NCBI RefSeq assembly: GCF_000347775.1
Contig: NZ_APAT01000026.1
Coordinates: 1 to 64,000 of the forward strand
Length of the DNA: 64,000 nt
Direction: 5' to 3'
Source: Marinobacter santoriniensis NKSG1
Lineage (GTDB): Bacteria; Pseudomonadota; Gammaproteobacteria; Pseudomonadales; Oleiphilaceae
Both the position numbers and the translations under genes were made by a program. Below the pieces are notes generated by a model. The model ran no database searches and was not told the DNA's origin. It saw only the letters and a program-made list of their open reading frames with translations. Position 1 is the first letter of the stretch; every line of letters begins with the position of its first letter. Positions 25,853-35,872 of the stretch are shown in pieces.

Positions 25853-27211
25853 ATGGACCTGTCCTGTTTCAAAGCCTATGACCTGCGTGGTCGGGTACCG
25901 GATCAACTGAATCCCGCCCTGGCCGAGCGTATCGGCCGTGCCTACGTTGAAGTCACGGGGGCCCGGAAAGTGATCGTTGGCTACGACATCCGCCTTTCCA
26001 GCCCCGAGATCGCCGAAGCGCTCAGCTCCGGCCTGATGGCGGCCGGCGCCGACGTCTTCGATATCGGCCTGTGCGGCACCGAGCAGGTGTACTTTGCCAC
26101 CAGCCACTACAAGATGGATGGCGGCATCATGGTGACCGCGAGCCATAATCCCAAGGACCACAACGGCATGAAGATGGTCGGCCCCGAATCCCGGCCGATC
26201 AGCTCCGACAACGGACTGAACGAGATCCGCGACCGGGTCCCCGAACCCTTCGCCGATGCGCCGGAACAGGGCCGCTACGAGCCCCTCGAAGTCATGAGCG
26301 CCTATGTGGACCACCTTCTGGGCTACGTTGATGCAGGCGTCCTGACGCCGCTGACCATCGTCTGTAACGCCGGCAATGGTGGCGCCGGACTGGTGATCGA
26401 CGAGCTGGAACAGCACCTGCCGTTCGATTTCATCAAGATCCACCACCAGCCCGACGGGCATTTCCCCAATGGCGTACCCAACCCCATCCTTCCGGAGAAC
26501 CGGGCGGTGACCGCCGATGCGGTGATCGAGCAGGGCGCGGCCATGGGCATTGCCTGGGACGGGGATTACGACCGCTGCTTCTTCTTCGACGAGAATGGCC
26601 GGTTCATCGAGGGCTACTACATCGTCGGCCTGCTGGCGGACCAGTTCCTGCGCAAGACCGGCGGCGGCAAGGTCATCCACGACCCGCGCCTGACCTGGAA
26701 CACCCTGGACCTGGTCAAGGCGGCTGGCGGCGAAGCCATCGAAAGCAAAACCGGCCATGCCTTCATCAAACAGCGCATGCGCGATGAAGACGCCGTCTAC
26801 GGCGGCGAGATGAGCGCCCATCACTACTTCCGTGACTTCGCCTACTGCGACAGCGGCATGATCCCCTGGCTACTGGTCGCCGAGCGCCTCTGCCAGTCCG
26901 GCCAGACCCTGTCGTCCCTGATCGACGCCCGAATCGAGGCCTACCCGGCCAGCGGCGAAATCAACCGCACCATCGACGATCCCCCCAAGGTCATCGCGGC
27001 CATTGAAGCCAAATACAGTGTGGGCGCCAAAAAGGTCAGTCACGTAGACGGTGTGAGTATCGAATTCGACGACTGGCGGTTTAACCTCCGGATGTCCAAT
27101 ACGGAACCGGTGGTGCGCCTGAACGTCGAGTCGAGAGCAAATATTCCGCTGATGAAAGAGAAAACCGAGGAGTTGCTGGCGGAAATGGACAGGCTGAACC
27201 AAGAGGTCTAG
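25853..27211 (+). CDS. cpsG: Phosphomannomutase (CpsG/ManB type)
   Basis: The protein has 452 residues. The phosphoserine loop is TASHNPKDHNG, the Mg-binding loop is DGDYDRC, the sugar loop is GGEMSAHHYF, and the C-terminal phosphate-binding loop is RMSNTEPVVR. These match the CpsG branch rather than AlgC, which has GSHNP and DGDGDR loops. It converts mannose-6-phosphate to mannose-1-phosphate for GDP-mannose and surface polysaccharide. No other polysaccharide genes are adjacent. It is followed by a structured inverted repeat and then convergent pldA. Confidence 0.94.
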   Translation: MDLSCFKAYDLRGRVPDQLNPALAERIGRAYVEVTGARKVIVGYDIRLSSPEIAEALSSGLMAAGADVFDIGLCGTEQVYFATSHYKMDGGIMVTASHNPKDHNGMKMVGPESRPISSDNGLNEIRDRVPEPFADAPEQGRYEPLEVMSAYVDHLLGYVDAGVLTPLTIVCNAGNGGAGLVIDELEQHLPFDFIKIHHQPDGHFPNGVPNPILPENRAVTADAVIEQGAAMGIAWDGDYDRCFFFDENGRFIEGYYIVGLLADQFLRKTGGGKVIHDPRLTWNTLDLVKAAGGEAIESKTGHAFIKQRMRDEDAVYGGEMSAHHYFRDFAYCDSGMIPWLLVAERLCQSGQTLSSLIDARIEAYPASGEINRTIDDPPKVIAAIEAKYSVGAKKVSHVDGVSIEFDDWRFNLRMSNTEPVVRLNVESRANIPLMKEKTEELLAEMDRLNQEV

Positions 27212-27234
27212 CAAGTCTTCAAGGGGCCGATCGG

Positions 27235-27332
27235 CACGGCTCCCTTCCTGAAACTGTGCGGAGCCATGGATGGCGGAGCCCAAGCGCCACAAGGATGTGC
27301 CGCAAGGCGCGTGTTTCAGGAAGGGAGTCGTG
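27235..27332. repeat. Long-armed inverted repeat between cpsG and pldA
   Basis: The arms at 27235-27254 and 27313-27332 pair over 20 bp with one G-T pair; the 15-bp core starts CTCCCTTCCTG. The 58-nt loop holds smaller hairpins, including GCC-ATGGAT-GGC and GCGCC/GGCGC. There is no U-tract directly after the arms. It lies between convergent genes, where it may terminate both. Its nested design is shared with the element at 50733-50841. Confidence 0.7.
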
Positions 27333-27355
27333 GCGAGCGGTCTTGCACCCAGTGG

Positions 27356-28471
27356 TCAAAGCCAGTCATTCAGCATAATCCCGATCCCAAACCGCTGAAT
27401 CCGGTGGTTATAGTCGATCAGACTTTCCCCATAGCCGTTGTAGTACTGGAAAAACCCCTTGATCGTATCGCCCATCGGAAAGCTGTAACCAAACTCCACC
27501 GACGTCCGGTTGTCCTCTGACCGGAGGTTGTTCATTAGCCGCAGCGAAAACGTCCGATCCTCACTGAGCTTGTACACCGCGTGATAGTTGGCGTACCCGA
27601 GGTATTGCTCGATGTCGGCATTGTCGTCGTTACTGCCCTCAGGGATCCGATACCAGGGTTGCACCATGAACAGCCAGCGCCCATAGCTGTAGGCGGCGGT
27701 ACCCACGATCCGGTTCCAGCTCCGCGAACGCGGCTCTGACTGACCATTGGACTGGTGATTGAACCCGATCGTCACACCGTCGAGCGTGCCCGGACCCACA
27801 TCCCAGCCCGTCTGATAGCGCAGAAACACTTCCGGCTCATAGTTGGTTTCGCGGAAGGGCGCCGAATCCTGCTGATTGTAGACCTGCCAGTAGGACTGCT
27901 GGGTATATCCGAACCAGAGGGTCGTCCGGTCGTTGAGCCAGCCGGTCAGTAGCGGCACCTTGAAGCTGATCTGATACTTGGCCTCATCGTGCTCCAGGGT
28001 GTAGTCGTAGCCGGTGGTTCCAAGGCGGGGACTGTATGGTCGAGGGTTCGGGGATTTGACCCAGGTGATGGGCAGGATGTAGGTCGGGCGGTGGGCAACG
28101 AAACTGCCGGAAAACGAAAACAGGGCCTTCTCCGCAGCGACGTAACGGTCGAGCAGGTGGTTCATCACGCCGTCATCGCCAGAGCCTGCTGCAGGAGAAT
28201 CCGCCCCGGGTGTCTGCTCGGATACCGGCAGTGCCTCGCTCAAGGAATCCTGCGCCTTCTCGATCTCTTTGTCCGGGGCGTTCTGGCGCCTGCTTTCTGT
28301 CTCGAAAACCTGATCGTAACAGGCCAGCCGCTGGACGCCATTCTTGATCAGGGCGCAGTCATCGGCGGATAGCGAACCGGTTTGTCCGGGTTCTGCGAAG
28401 GCCGGCAGACTGAGGATGGCGGATGTGTACAAAAGCAGCAGAGGCATCCTGCCCGATAAATGCTGTGCCAT
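27356..28471 (-). CDS. pldA: Outer-membrane phospholipase A (OmPLA)
   Basis: The protein has 371 residues. The signal peptide has probable cleavage after AFA (residue 26). The catalytic triad is His239, Ser241 and Asn253 in FNHQSNGQSEP...SWNR, with the spacing of E. coli OmPLA (His142, Ser144, Asn156). A beta-barrel pattern ends in a terminal aromatic-rich strand. It hydrolyses phospholipids that reach the outer leaflet, dimerising with calcium. Compared with E. coli it has a ~90-residue N-terminal extension with Cys39 and Cys51 in a CALIKNGVQRLACYD motif, similar to short exported RLxCYD modules, and an acidic linker. Confidence 0.93.
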   Translation of the reverse strand: MAQHLSGRMPLLLLYTSAILSLPAFAEPGQTGSLSADDCALIKNGVQRLACYDQVFETESRRQNAPDKEIEKAQDSLSEALPVSEQTPGADSPAAGSGDDGVMNHLLDRYVAAEKALFSFSGSFVAHRPTYILPITWVKSPNPRPYSPRLGTTGYDYTLEHDEAKYQISFKVPLLTGWLNDRTTLWFGYTQQSYWQVYNQQDSAPFRETNYEPEVFLRYQTGWDVGPGTLDGVTIGFNHQSNGQSEPRSRSWNRIVGTAAYSYGRWLFMVQPWYRIPEGSNDDNADIEQYLGYANYHAVYKLSEDRTFSLRLMNNLRSEDNRTSVEFGYSFPMGDTIKGFFQYYNGYGESLIDYNHRIQRFGIGIMLNDWL

Positions 28472-28481
28472 CGCGGATTCC

Positions 28482-28820
28482 TCAGTGATTGTTCAGGCTG
28501 AACCAGGTATTGGCGATCCCGTAGACCCAGACACCCAGGAGGGTCAGCGCCAGGATCGCGAAGATCAGCTTGTGGCGGGACCGGTTCTCTGCACTGGAAG
28601 CGGCCACCCAACGCAGGTACATCAGGCCGATAAAACTGCCGAACACGCCCAGGCTGGCAAGCGTGGGTACAAGCAGCCAGCCCGTACTGATGGCGACTCC
28701 CTGCTTGGCCTGGTCGGACAGCCAGAGCATGGAGCCCAGAAGGACCGCCAGTGCAGAGAATTCCAGTGTCAGCAGTGGCCGTCGCCACGGATGTGGTTGT
28801 TGGTTGTCGGCATTGGACAT
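28482..28820 (-). CDS. Small three-helix membrane protein, unknown function
   Basis: The protein has 112 residues from the ATG at 28820, preceded by AGGA at suitable spacing. There are three hydrophobic helices (about 18-38, 47-70 and 83-105) with short loops and a His/Pro-rich N-terminus. I do not recognise a family. It lies 10 bp upstream of pldA on the same strand and is probably co-transcribed. A link to envelope lipid homeostasis is possible by association only. Confidence 0.65.
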   Translation of the reverse strand: MSNADNQQPHPWRRPLLTLEFSALAVLLGSMLWLSDQAKQGVAISTGWLLVPTLASLGVFGSFIGLMYLRWVAASSAENRSRHKLIFAILALTLLGVWVYGIANTWFSLNNH

Positions 28821-28969
28821 CAGAGGCATCCTGAACAGCGTTTGAATGGATCGATCGTATGGTACCTGTATTGCGGTCCGGGTACCTCCGGATTTACGAA
28901 ATCGCAATTAAACTGGTTGAAATCAAATTCTGGCTGGGTGATTTGGTTTTTTTGGCAGGTTGCAGTCGC

Positions 28970-28975
28970 TATAAT
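28970..28975 (+). promoter_or_regulatory. Candidate -10 element of the cytochrome c5 gene
   Basis: A perfect TATAAT hexamer lies 41 bp upstream of the cytochrome start. It is followed by a GC-rich discriminator (GCGGGC). No good -35 is found at 17 bp; the position holds a T-run. Confidence 0.5.
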
Positions 28976-29016
28976 GCGGGCACCAACGATTATAACGCTC
29001 AAATGCGAGGTGCATT

Positions 29017-29436
29017 GTGAACATAAAAAGAGTCCTGGCTGTTGTGCTCCTTGGCTTCAGCTTTTTTGCAGGCGCTGCTGTAGCTAGTGTTGAAGACGAT
29101 ATCAAAGCGCGTATCCAGCCGGTCGGCACTGTCTGCCAGCAGGGTGACGAGTGTGGCGCGGCCGCTGCGCCTTCCCAGGCAGCCAATGCCGGTCCCCGTT
29201 CCGGTGAAGAGGTGTTCAACGCCGTGTGTACAGCGTGTCACAGCACCGGTGCTGCAGGCGCTCCGAAGGTCGGTGACACGGCTGCGTGGGCACCCCGCAT
29301 CGACAAGGGCATGGATACTCTGATCAATCACGCCCTGAACGGTTTCAACGCGATGCCGGCCAAAGGCGGTTGCGCTGATTGTCCGGACGAAGAGATCAAG
29401 AGTGCCATCGAGTACATGGTTTCCAATAGCCAGTAA
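29017..29436 (+). CDS. Cytochrome c5 family protein
   Basis: The protein has 139 residues. The signal peptide has probable cleavage after AVA (residue 23). The heme-binding CTACH is at 71-75, Met113 is the axial ligand in FNAMPAKGG, and the Cys119-Cys122 pair (GGCADCPDEEI) forms the disulfide that marks cytochrome c5. It carries single electrons in the periplasm between respiratory complexes. A weak CCTCACC/GGTGAGG hairpin follows the gene without a U-tract. Convergent rep lies 79 bp downstream. Confidence 0.93.
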   Translation: MNIKRVLAVVLLGFSFFAGAAVASVEDDIKARIQPVGTVCQQGDECGAAAAPSQAANAGPRSGEEVFNAVCTACHSTGAAGAPKVGDTAAWAPRIDKGMDTLINHALNGFNAMPAKGGCADCPDEEIKSAIEYMVSNSQ

Positions 29437-29515
29437 CCGTTGCGCAAAATAGCCTCACCGGTCCGATGTGGCTGGTGAGGTGTCCCACCTTCCCTTCCGC
29501 CTCCCCGATTGACAG

Positions 29516-31561
29516 TCAGTTATCCAGATCGCCCAGCAGAGCGCTGAGCGTTGCCCTTCCTTTTTGCTGGTTGGCCTGCTGGTCCGTATCGCCAAGCCCA
29601 TGCCATTTCAGGTCTTCCTCAGGCAACTCGTCCAGGAAGCGGCTGGGAATGGTTTCGATTTTCTCGCCATACTGTTTGCGGGACGCGGCGTAGGTGAGCG
29701 TCAGGGTTTCCCTCGCCCGGGTGATGCCGACGTACATCAGGCGCCGTTCCTCTTCGATGTTGCCTTCCTCGATGCTCGAGCGGTGAGGGAGGATTTCTTC
29801 CTCAAGGCCCATGATGAACACATGGGGAAACTCCAGACCCTTGGAGGCATGGAGGGTCAGCAGCTGGACCTTGTCGCTGTCGTCCTCTTCTTCCCGCTGT
29901 TCCATCATGTCCCGCAGGATCAGACGGCTTATGGCATCTTCGATGCCCAGCTCGTCTGCGGTGCCCTTGCCGTCGTCGAGCATGCGCTGGATCGAATCAA
30001 CCAGGTACCAGATGTTTTCCATGCGTCGCTGGGCCTGCTTGGGCGTGCCGGAGTGCTGGTGCAGCCACTCTTCGTATTCGATGTCGGTAAACAGTTGCTT
30101 GATCACCGGTATCGGGTCTTCGGAGTGGAGTCGCTCGCAGGTCCTGTCCACCCAGTTGGCGAACCGCCTCAGCCGTTCCAGTCCTTTCTCGGTCACGTGG
30201 GCTTCGGCACCCATGTCACCGAGCGCCTTGAACAGGCTGACATCGCGGGACCGGGCATAGTGGCTGAGCTGCTCCAGAGTGCGTGGCCCGATTTCGCGGC
30301 GCGGTACGTTCACCACACGGAGAAAGGCGGCGTCGTCGTTCGGGTTGACCAGCAGGCGCAGGTACGACATGGCATCCTTGATCTCGTTTTTCGAGAAGAA
30401 CGACTGGCCACCGGATATACGGTAGGGGATCTGGTAGGCCTGGAGCTTCATCTCCAGTAGCCGGGACTGGTGATTCCCCCGGTAGAGCACGGCGAAATCC
30501 CGGAAATCGAGCCCCTGTTTGAGCTTCTGGTCGATGATCTCCGTTGCCACCCGGTCGGCCTCGGCATCCTCGTTCCGGCAACGGATGACGCGAATTTCCT
30601 CGCCGATGGTGTGATCACTCCACAGTGCCTTTTCGAACGCATGCGGGTTGTTGGCGATGACGGTATTGGCGCTGCGCAGGATGCGACCGGTGGAGCGGTA
30701 GTTCTGCTCCAGCTTGACGATTCTGAGGCTCGGAAAATCTTCTTTCAGCTGGGCGAGGTTCTCGGGACGCGCACCCCGCCAGGCATAGATCGACTGATCG
30801 TCGTCACCGACCACCGTAAAGGCGGCACGTTCGGCCACCAGAAGCTTGACCAGTTCGTACTGGCAGACGTTGGTGTCCTGGTACTCGTCCACCAGCATGT
30901 AGCGGATCTTCCGGCGCCACTTGGCCAGAATGTCCGGGTGGGTCTGGAACAGCTTTACCGGAAGCAGGATCAGATCGTCGAAATCGACCGCATTGTAGGC
31001 TTTCAGGTATTCGTTGTAGTGCTTGTAGATCAACGCGATCCGTTGCTCTCGCTCATCCGCCGCTTTACTGAGCGCCTCTTCCGGGCCACGCATGGCATTT
31101 TTCCAGGCGGAGATGGTCATCTGAACCTGGTTGAGTTCGTCACCCGCGTCGGCGCTGGCCTCGCGGAGCATCAGATCCTGCAGCAGGGCCTTGGCGTCCT
31201 CGGCGTCGAAGATCGAGAATCCGGGGTGATAGCCCAGATGCGGGTGCTCCTCCCGAATCATGTTCAGGCCAAGGTTGTGGAACGTGGAGACTATCAGCCC
31301 CCGGGTTTTGCTCCGGTCGACGATCCTCCCGACCCGCTCCTTCATTTCCCGCGCGGCCTTGTTGGTGAAAGTCACCGCCGCAATATGCCGGCCGGGGATG
31401 CCCAGTTCCTCGATCAGGTAGGCGATTTTCCGGGTGATCACACTGGTCTTGCCACTGCCGGCACCGGCGAGAACCAGCAGGGGGCCGTCAGCGTAGCGAA
31501 CCGCTTCGTGTTGTCGGGGATTGAGTCTGTTCACAGATAGAGGACCGGATTGGAACGGCAT
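29516..31561 (-). CDS. rep: ATP-dependent DNA helicase Rep
   Basis: The protein has 681 residues, an SF1A UvrD/Rep helicase: motif I GAGSGKT, motif II VDEYQDTN, motif III GDDDQSIYAWRGA, motif IV QNYRS, motif V HASKGLEFP and motif VI VGITRARE. The length and the motif III/V wording favour Rep over UvrD or PcrA. It unwinds DNA 3'-5' and removes proteins ahead of the replication fork. The start may be 9 codons downstream at a GTG (31534, VNRLNPRQ), which aligns better with E. coli Rep; neither start has a clear ribosome site. Confidence 0.95.
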   Translation of the reverse strand: MPFQSGPLSVNRLNPRQHEAVRYADGPLLVLAGAGSGKTSVITRKIAYLIEELGIPGRHIAAVTFTNKAAREMKERVGRIVDRSKTRGLIVSTFHNLGLNMIREEHPHLGYHPGFSIFDAEDAKALLQDLMLREASADAGDELNQVQMTISAWKNAMRGPEEALSKAADEREQRIALIYKHYNEYLKAYNAVDFDDLILLPVKLFQTHPDILAKWRRKIRYMLVDEYQDTNVCQYELVKLLVAERAAFTVVGDDDQSIYAWRGARPENLAQLKEDFPSLRIVKLEQNYRSTGRILRSANTVIANNPHAFEKALWSDHTIGEEIRVIRCRNEDAEADRVATEIIDQKLKQGLDFRDFAVLYRGNHQSRLLEMKLQAYQIPYRISGGQSFFSKNEIKDAMSYLRLLVNPNDDAAFLRVVNVPRREIGPRTLEQLSHYARSRDVSLFKALGDMGAEAHVTEKGLERLRRFANWVDRTCERLHSEDPIPVIKQLFTDIEYEEWLHQHSGTPKQAQRRMENIWYLVDSIQRMLDDGKGTADELGIEDAISRLILRDMMEQREEEDDSDKVQLLTLHASKGLEFPHVFIMGLEEEILPHRSSIEEGNIEEERRLMYVGITRARETLTLTYAASRKQYGEKIETIPSRFLDELPEEDLKWHGLGDTDQQANQQKGRATLSALLGDLDN

Positions 31562-31677
31562 GAGCCAGAAATTCGTGTCATCATTCTACACCACGATTCG
31601 TTACTGTACCTTGGCGTTCTATGGGCTATCATTCATGGAACGGACGCGGTTGCTGGTACAAAAAGGAATTCTGTTTG

Positions 31678-33414
31678 ATGACATTGCCCCTGGAGACGCA
31701 GAGGCCTGATCAATTGCGCGTGTTGGTGCTGTCGCCGCATCATACCGATTTTCTGTGGCTCCGATCACTGCTCGACTCAGATCCCGAAATGGATCCGGAC
31801 GTTACCTGGTGTCCGGATCTGATCGATTGTGATGACCTGATCCGTAATGCCAGCTTCGATGTCATCGTCTGGGACTGTGCGTTCCACGGTGGTGATGAAG
31901 CGTCGTTTCTCCAGTATCTCTCGGTATCCAGTGACGAAAAGCCGGTGTTGGCGCTGAGCGCCGAATCGCCGGGTGAACGGGCCCCGGCTTTGTTGGCCGA
32001 GGGTGCCTCGGACTATCTCTCCCGCAGCAGTCTCGATTACTGGGCTTTTGCCCGGGCTGTCCGATGCCTGTGGTATCGCCAGCAGCTCAGTGCGTCAGCC
32101 CAGGGGCATCTGGGTCGGGAACTGGCGACCGGGGTGATCAACCGGGATCTGTTCTTCGACCGCCTTCAGCAGGCGCTGCTTCGGGCCGAGCGGGGTGGCC
32201 AGCGGCTGGCGCTGCTGCATCTTAACCTCGATGATTTCCGCAGCATCAACGAATCCTTCGGTTACCAGAAAAGCGATCAGATGATCATGAAACTGGCCGA
32301 AAGGCTGCGCCGGGCTCTCAGGCGCGTGGACTCGCTGATGCGCATAGGCGGGGACGAGCTGGCCATTATCATCGAAAAGGTCGAGGACTCCCTCGACATT
32401 ACCCGGATCATTCGCAAGGTGGTGTCTGCCCTGGACGACCCTTTGACGGTGGATGGCCAGACCCTCGTGGTCAGTGCCAGCCTCGGGGTCGCCACCTATC
32501 CGGAATCCGGCGACAACGCGGAAAACCTGATGCGACGGGCCAATCGGGCCATGTTCGAGGCGAAGCGCGATCCGGGCACCAGCTACCGTTTCTACGATCG
32601 CCAGCTGCACATTACCGCCGGCTATCAGCTTCGTCTGGAAGCGGATCTGCGCAACGCCCTGAGAGGGGGCGAGCTCGAGGTGTATTATCAGCCCCGGGTC
32701 GACCTGGCGACAGAAGAGGTGCGGGGCGTGGAATGCCTGTTGCGTTGGAATCATCCCCAGCGCGGGCTGGTGGGGCCGGATGAGTTCATTCCAGTCGCGG
32801 AGCGCAGCGGGCTGATCGTGCCGATCGGGTACTGGGTGATCGAGCAGGCCTGCAAGCGGCTGCAGGAGTCGGCCGGGTTGGGGTTTCCGGGCCTCGTGTT
32901 TGCCGTCAATCTGTCGTTTCGTCAGTTCCACGACCGGAAAATGACCGAAACCATCTTCCGGATCATCTTCAATGCCAACGTTGATACCAGCCTGCTTGAG
33001 CTGGAATTGACGGAGAGTGCCATGATGCACGATCCCGAGTACGCACAGCGCTGTCTCCGTGAGCTCAACCAGCTGGGTATCAGTTTTGCGCTGGACGATT
33101 TCGGAACCGGGTTTTCCTCGCTCAGTAATCTCCAGCATCTGCCCATCTCCCTGGTCAAGATCGACAAGTCCTTTGTCCAGGAACTGGGCCATTCGGCAGA
33201 CGCTGAGCACATCATCCGGGCGATCATCAGCCTCTCCCACAGTCTCCAGATGAGCGTTGTGGCCGAGGGTGTCGAGACCGAGGGTCAGCTGGAGTTCCTG
33301 CGCCAGTCGCACTGTGATGAAGTCCAGGGGTATTATTACGCCCGTCCCATGCCCTGGAACGACCTTGTTCAATTCCTGACCAGCCGCGGCCAGTCCGCTT
33401 GCTTGCAGAAGTAA
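31678..33414 (+). CDS. REC-GGDEF-EAL protein, probable c-di-GMP phosphodiesterase
   Basis: The protein has 578 residues from the ATG at 31678 (AAGGAATT upstream). The receiver-like domain (12-125) has Asp66, but the KP-motif lysine is missing (YLSRSS). The GGDEF domain has GGDEL at 224-228 and an RRVD inhibitory site. Its substrate-binding positions are altered: the DLDxFKxxND pattern reads NLDDFRSINES, and GHxxGD reads GYQKSD. The cyclase is therefore doubtful and may be a GTP- or c-di-GMP-sensing part. The EAL domain reads ECL at 352-354 but keeps the metal and catalytic set (VNLS, ELTES, DDFGTG at 473-478, KIDKSF, AEGVE). Hydrolysis of c-di-GMP is the likely net activity. Confidence 0.88.
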   Translation: MTLPLETQRPDQLRVLVLSPHHTDFLWLRSLLDSDPEMDPDVTWCPDLIDCDDLIRNASFDVIVWDCAFHGGDEASFLQYLSVSSDEKPVLALSAESPGERAPALLAEGASDYLSRSSLDYWAFARAVRCLWYRQQLSASAQGHLGRELATGVINRDLFFDRLQQALLRAERGGQRLALLHLNLDDFRSINESFGYQKSDQMIMKLAERLRRALRRVDSLMRIGGDELAIIIEKVEDSLDITRIIRKVVSALDDPLTVDGQTLVVSASLGVATYPESGDNAENLMRRANRAMFEAKRDPGTSYRFYDRQLHITAGYQLRLEADLRNALRGGELEVYYQPRVDLATEEVRGVECLLRWNHPQRGLVGPDEFIPVAERSGLIVPIGYWVIEQACKRLQESAGLGFPGLVFAVNLSFRQFHDRKMTETIFRIIFNANVDTSLLELELTESAMMHDPEYAQRCLRELNQLGISFALDDFGTGFSSLSNLQHLPISLVKIDKSFVQELGHSADAEHIIRAIISLSHSLQMSVVAEGVETEGQLEFLRQSHCDEVQGYYYARPMPWNDLVQFLTSRGQSACLQK

Positions 33415-33467
33415 GCCGCTGTACCTTTCCCCGTTAATTCGACTCCCATGTTAACGACAGAGGTTGC

Positions 33468-35807
33468 ATGAACAGTATTTCCAGCCGCATCGCCGAAGAG
33501 CTCGGCGTCCGCGAACAACAGGTAAATGCCACCATTGCCCTGCTGGACGAGGGCTCGACCGTTCCGTTTATTGCCCGTTACCGTAAAGAGGTGACCGGTT
33601 CCCTCGATGACAGCCAGCTCCGTACGCTGGAAGAGCGGCTGCGCTACCTGCGCGAGCTGGAAGATCGCCGGTCCACCATCCTCAACAGCATCGAGGAGCA
33701 GGGCAAGCTGACCGATGAGCTTCGTGCTGCGATTGATGCCGCCGATACGAAGAACCGGCTGGAAGACCTGTATCTGCCCTACAAGCCCAAGCGTCGTACC
33801 AAGGCCCAGATCGCGCGGGAAGCCGGGCTGGAACCCCTGGCGGATGCCCTGTACGACGATCCGACCCTGAACCCGGAAACCACGGCCGAAGGGTATATCA
33901 ATGCCGAAGCCGGTGTTGAAGACACCAAGTCCGCACTGGACGGCGCCCGTTACATCCTTATGGAGCGTTTTGCCGAAGATGCCGAACTCCTGGGCGATCT
34001 GCGGGATTACATCTGGCGTGAGGGTCAGCTGAAAGTGACCGTCGTGGAAGGCAAGGAGACCGAGGGCGCGAAATTCCGGGATTATTTCGACCACGTGGAA
34101 CCGCTGCGCAAGGTGCCGTCCCATCGGGCTCTCGCCATTCTGCGTGGCCGGAACGAGGGAATTCTTGGCTATACCATCGTGGTTGGCGACGGCGAAGATG
34201 ACCGCCGTCAGCCGCATCCGGCCGAACAGCGCATCGCGGCACACTGGGGCATCCGTGACCAGGGGCGTGCCGCCGACCGTTGGCTGTCAGAGGTGGTCCG
34301 CTGGACCTGGCGGGTCAAGCTGTCCACCCAGATCGAGACCGATCTGATGGCGCATGTGCGCGAAGGCGCCGAGACCGAAGCGATCAACGTGTTTGCCGCC
34401 AATCTCAAGGATCTGCTGCTGTTGGCGCCGGCCGGCCCCCGGCCCACTCTGGGCCTGGATCCGGGCCTGCGTACCGGCGTGAAGGTGGCGGTTATCGACG
34501 GAACCGGCCAGGTGGTCGGGCATGGTGCGATTTTTCCCCATGCACCCCAGAAAAAGTGGGATCAATCCATTGAACAGTTGGCCACCTGGTGTCGCCAATA
34601 CGGCATCGAGCTGGTGGCGATCGGTAACGGGACAGCGTCCCGGGAGACCGAGAAGCTGGTGGGGGATCTTTGTAAACGGTACCCGGAACTCAAGCTGGCC
34701 CGGATCGTGGTCAACGAATCGGGGGCGTCGGTGTATTCGGCGTCCGAGTTTGCCTCCCGGGAACTGCCGGATCTGGACGTGACCATCCGCGGGGCCGTCT
34801 CGATTGCCCGGCGTCTCCAGGACCCGCTTGCGGAGCTGGTGAAAATCGAACCCAAGTCCATTGGTGTGGGGCAGTATCAGCACGATGTCTCCCAGGTTCA
34901 GCTGTCACGCAGCCTGGATGCCGTTGTCGAAGACTGTGTAAACGGCGTTGGCGTGGATCTGAACACCGCGTCTGTGCCCCTGTTGGCCAAGGTGTCCGGC
35001 CTGAACCAGAGTATTGCCCAGAACATTGTCGACTTCCGCAACCAGAACGGCATGTTTACCAACCGCAAACAGTTGCTGAAGGTCACCCGTCTGGGCGACC
35101 GGACCTTCGAGCAGGCGGCGGGCTTTCTTCGAATCGCCAGTGGGGAGAACCCGCTGGACCGGTCTTCGGTACACCCGGAAGCCTACGGTGTGGTTGAAGC
35201 CATCGCGAGCCGGAACAACCGGAAAGTGGACGATATTATCGGAGATTCTGCCTTCCTTCGTGGTCTGAATCCGCAGGATTACGTAACAGAACAATTCGGT
35301 CTGCCGACCGTAAAGGATATTATTGCCGAACTCGAGAAACCCGGGCGGGATCCGCGGCCGGAATTCCGCTTTGCGAATTTCGAGGAGGGTGTTGAAACGT
35401 TGAATGACCTCAAGCCCGGCATGGTGCTGGAAGGTTCGGTCACCAACGTGACGAATTTCGGTGCCTTTGTGGATATCGGCGTGCACCAGGATGGTCTGGT
35501 ACACATTTCGGCGCTGTCCCATACCTTCGTCAAGGATCCCCGCGAAGTGGTCAAGGCCGGCGATATTGTCCGGGTCAAGGTGATGGACGTGGATATCCCC
35601 CGCAAACGCATCGGTTTGTCCATGCGCATGGACGATGAGCCGGGAGAAAAGAACGATGGCCGGCCGTCCTCGGGTCGTGCGCGACCGGACAACCGTGCCA
35701 CCTCCCGACACAAGGGCAAGGCTGGCGGCGGTCAGAAGACAGCACAGGGCGCCATGGCGGGTGCACTGGCCCAGGCATTGGCCTCGGCTCGCAAGGATGG
35801 GCGTTAA
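33468..35807 (+). CDS. tex: RNA-binding transcriptional accessory protein Tex
   Basis: The protein has 779 residues, the usual length. Its N-terminal helical region ([24 protein letters not shown], in part) is followed by a YqgF-like RNase H fold ([17 protein letters not shown]). Helix-hairpin-helix repeats ([18 protein letters not shown] region) and a C-terminal S1 domain ([20 protein letters not shown]) complete it. A basic, low-complexity tail follows S1. Tex binds nucleic acids and RNA polymerase and affects transcription and stress fitness. A GC-rich hairpin without U-tract lies between its stop and gshA. Confidence 0.96.
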   Translation: MNSISSRIAEELGVREQQVNATIALLDEGSTVPFIARYRKEVTGSLDDSQLRTLEERLRYLRELEDRRSTILNSIEEQGKLTDELRAAIDAADTKNRLEDLYLPYKPKRRTKAQIAREAGLEPLADALYDDPTLNPETTAEGYINAEAGVEDTKSALDGARYILMERFAEDAELLGDLRDYIWREGQLKVTVVEGKETEGAKFRDYFDHVEPLRKVPSHRALAILRGRNEGILGYTIVVGDGEDDRRQPHPAEQRIAAHWGIRDQGRAADRWLSEVVRWTWRVKLSTQIETDLMAHVREGAETEAINVFAANLKDLLLLAPAGPRPTLGLDPGLRTGVKVAVIDGTGQVVGHGAIFPHAPQKKWDQSIEQLATWCRQYGIELVAIGNGTASRETEKLVGDLCKRYPELKLARIVVNESGASVYSASEFASRELPDLDVTIRGAVSIARRLQDPLAELVKIEPKSIGVGQYQHDVSQVQLSRSLDAVVEDCVNGVGVDLNTASVPLLAKVSGLNQSIAQNIVDFRNQNGMFTNRKQLLKVTRLGDRTFEQAAGFLRIASGENPLDRSSVHPEAYGVVEAIASRNNRKVDDIIGDSAFLRGLNPQDYVTEQFGLPTVKDIIAELEKPGRDPRPEFRFANFEEGVETLNDLKPGMVLEGSVTNVTNFGAFVDIGVHQDGLVHISALSHTFVKDPREVVKAGDIVRVKVMDVDIPRKRIGLSMRMDDEPGEKNDGRPSSGRARPDNRATSRHKGKAGGGQKTAQGAMAGALAQALASARKDGR

Positions 35808-35872
35808 CGGCTTACTATCATTGGTTCATCGACTGCCCCGGCCGAGACGGGGCATCGCAGCAGGAGTCCATC

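Noticed and set aside
27212..27355. Repeat-rich gap considered as a CRISPR array
   Set aside because: It is a single nested inverted repeat with no regularly spaced direct repeats.
32095..33372. 425-aa minus-strand frame opposite the GGDEF-EAL gene
   Set aside because: Shadow frame; the sense strand has a complete domain set.
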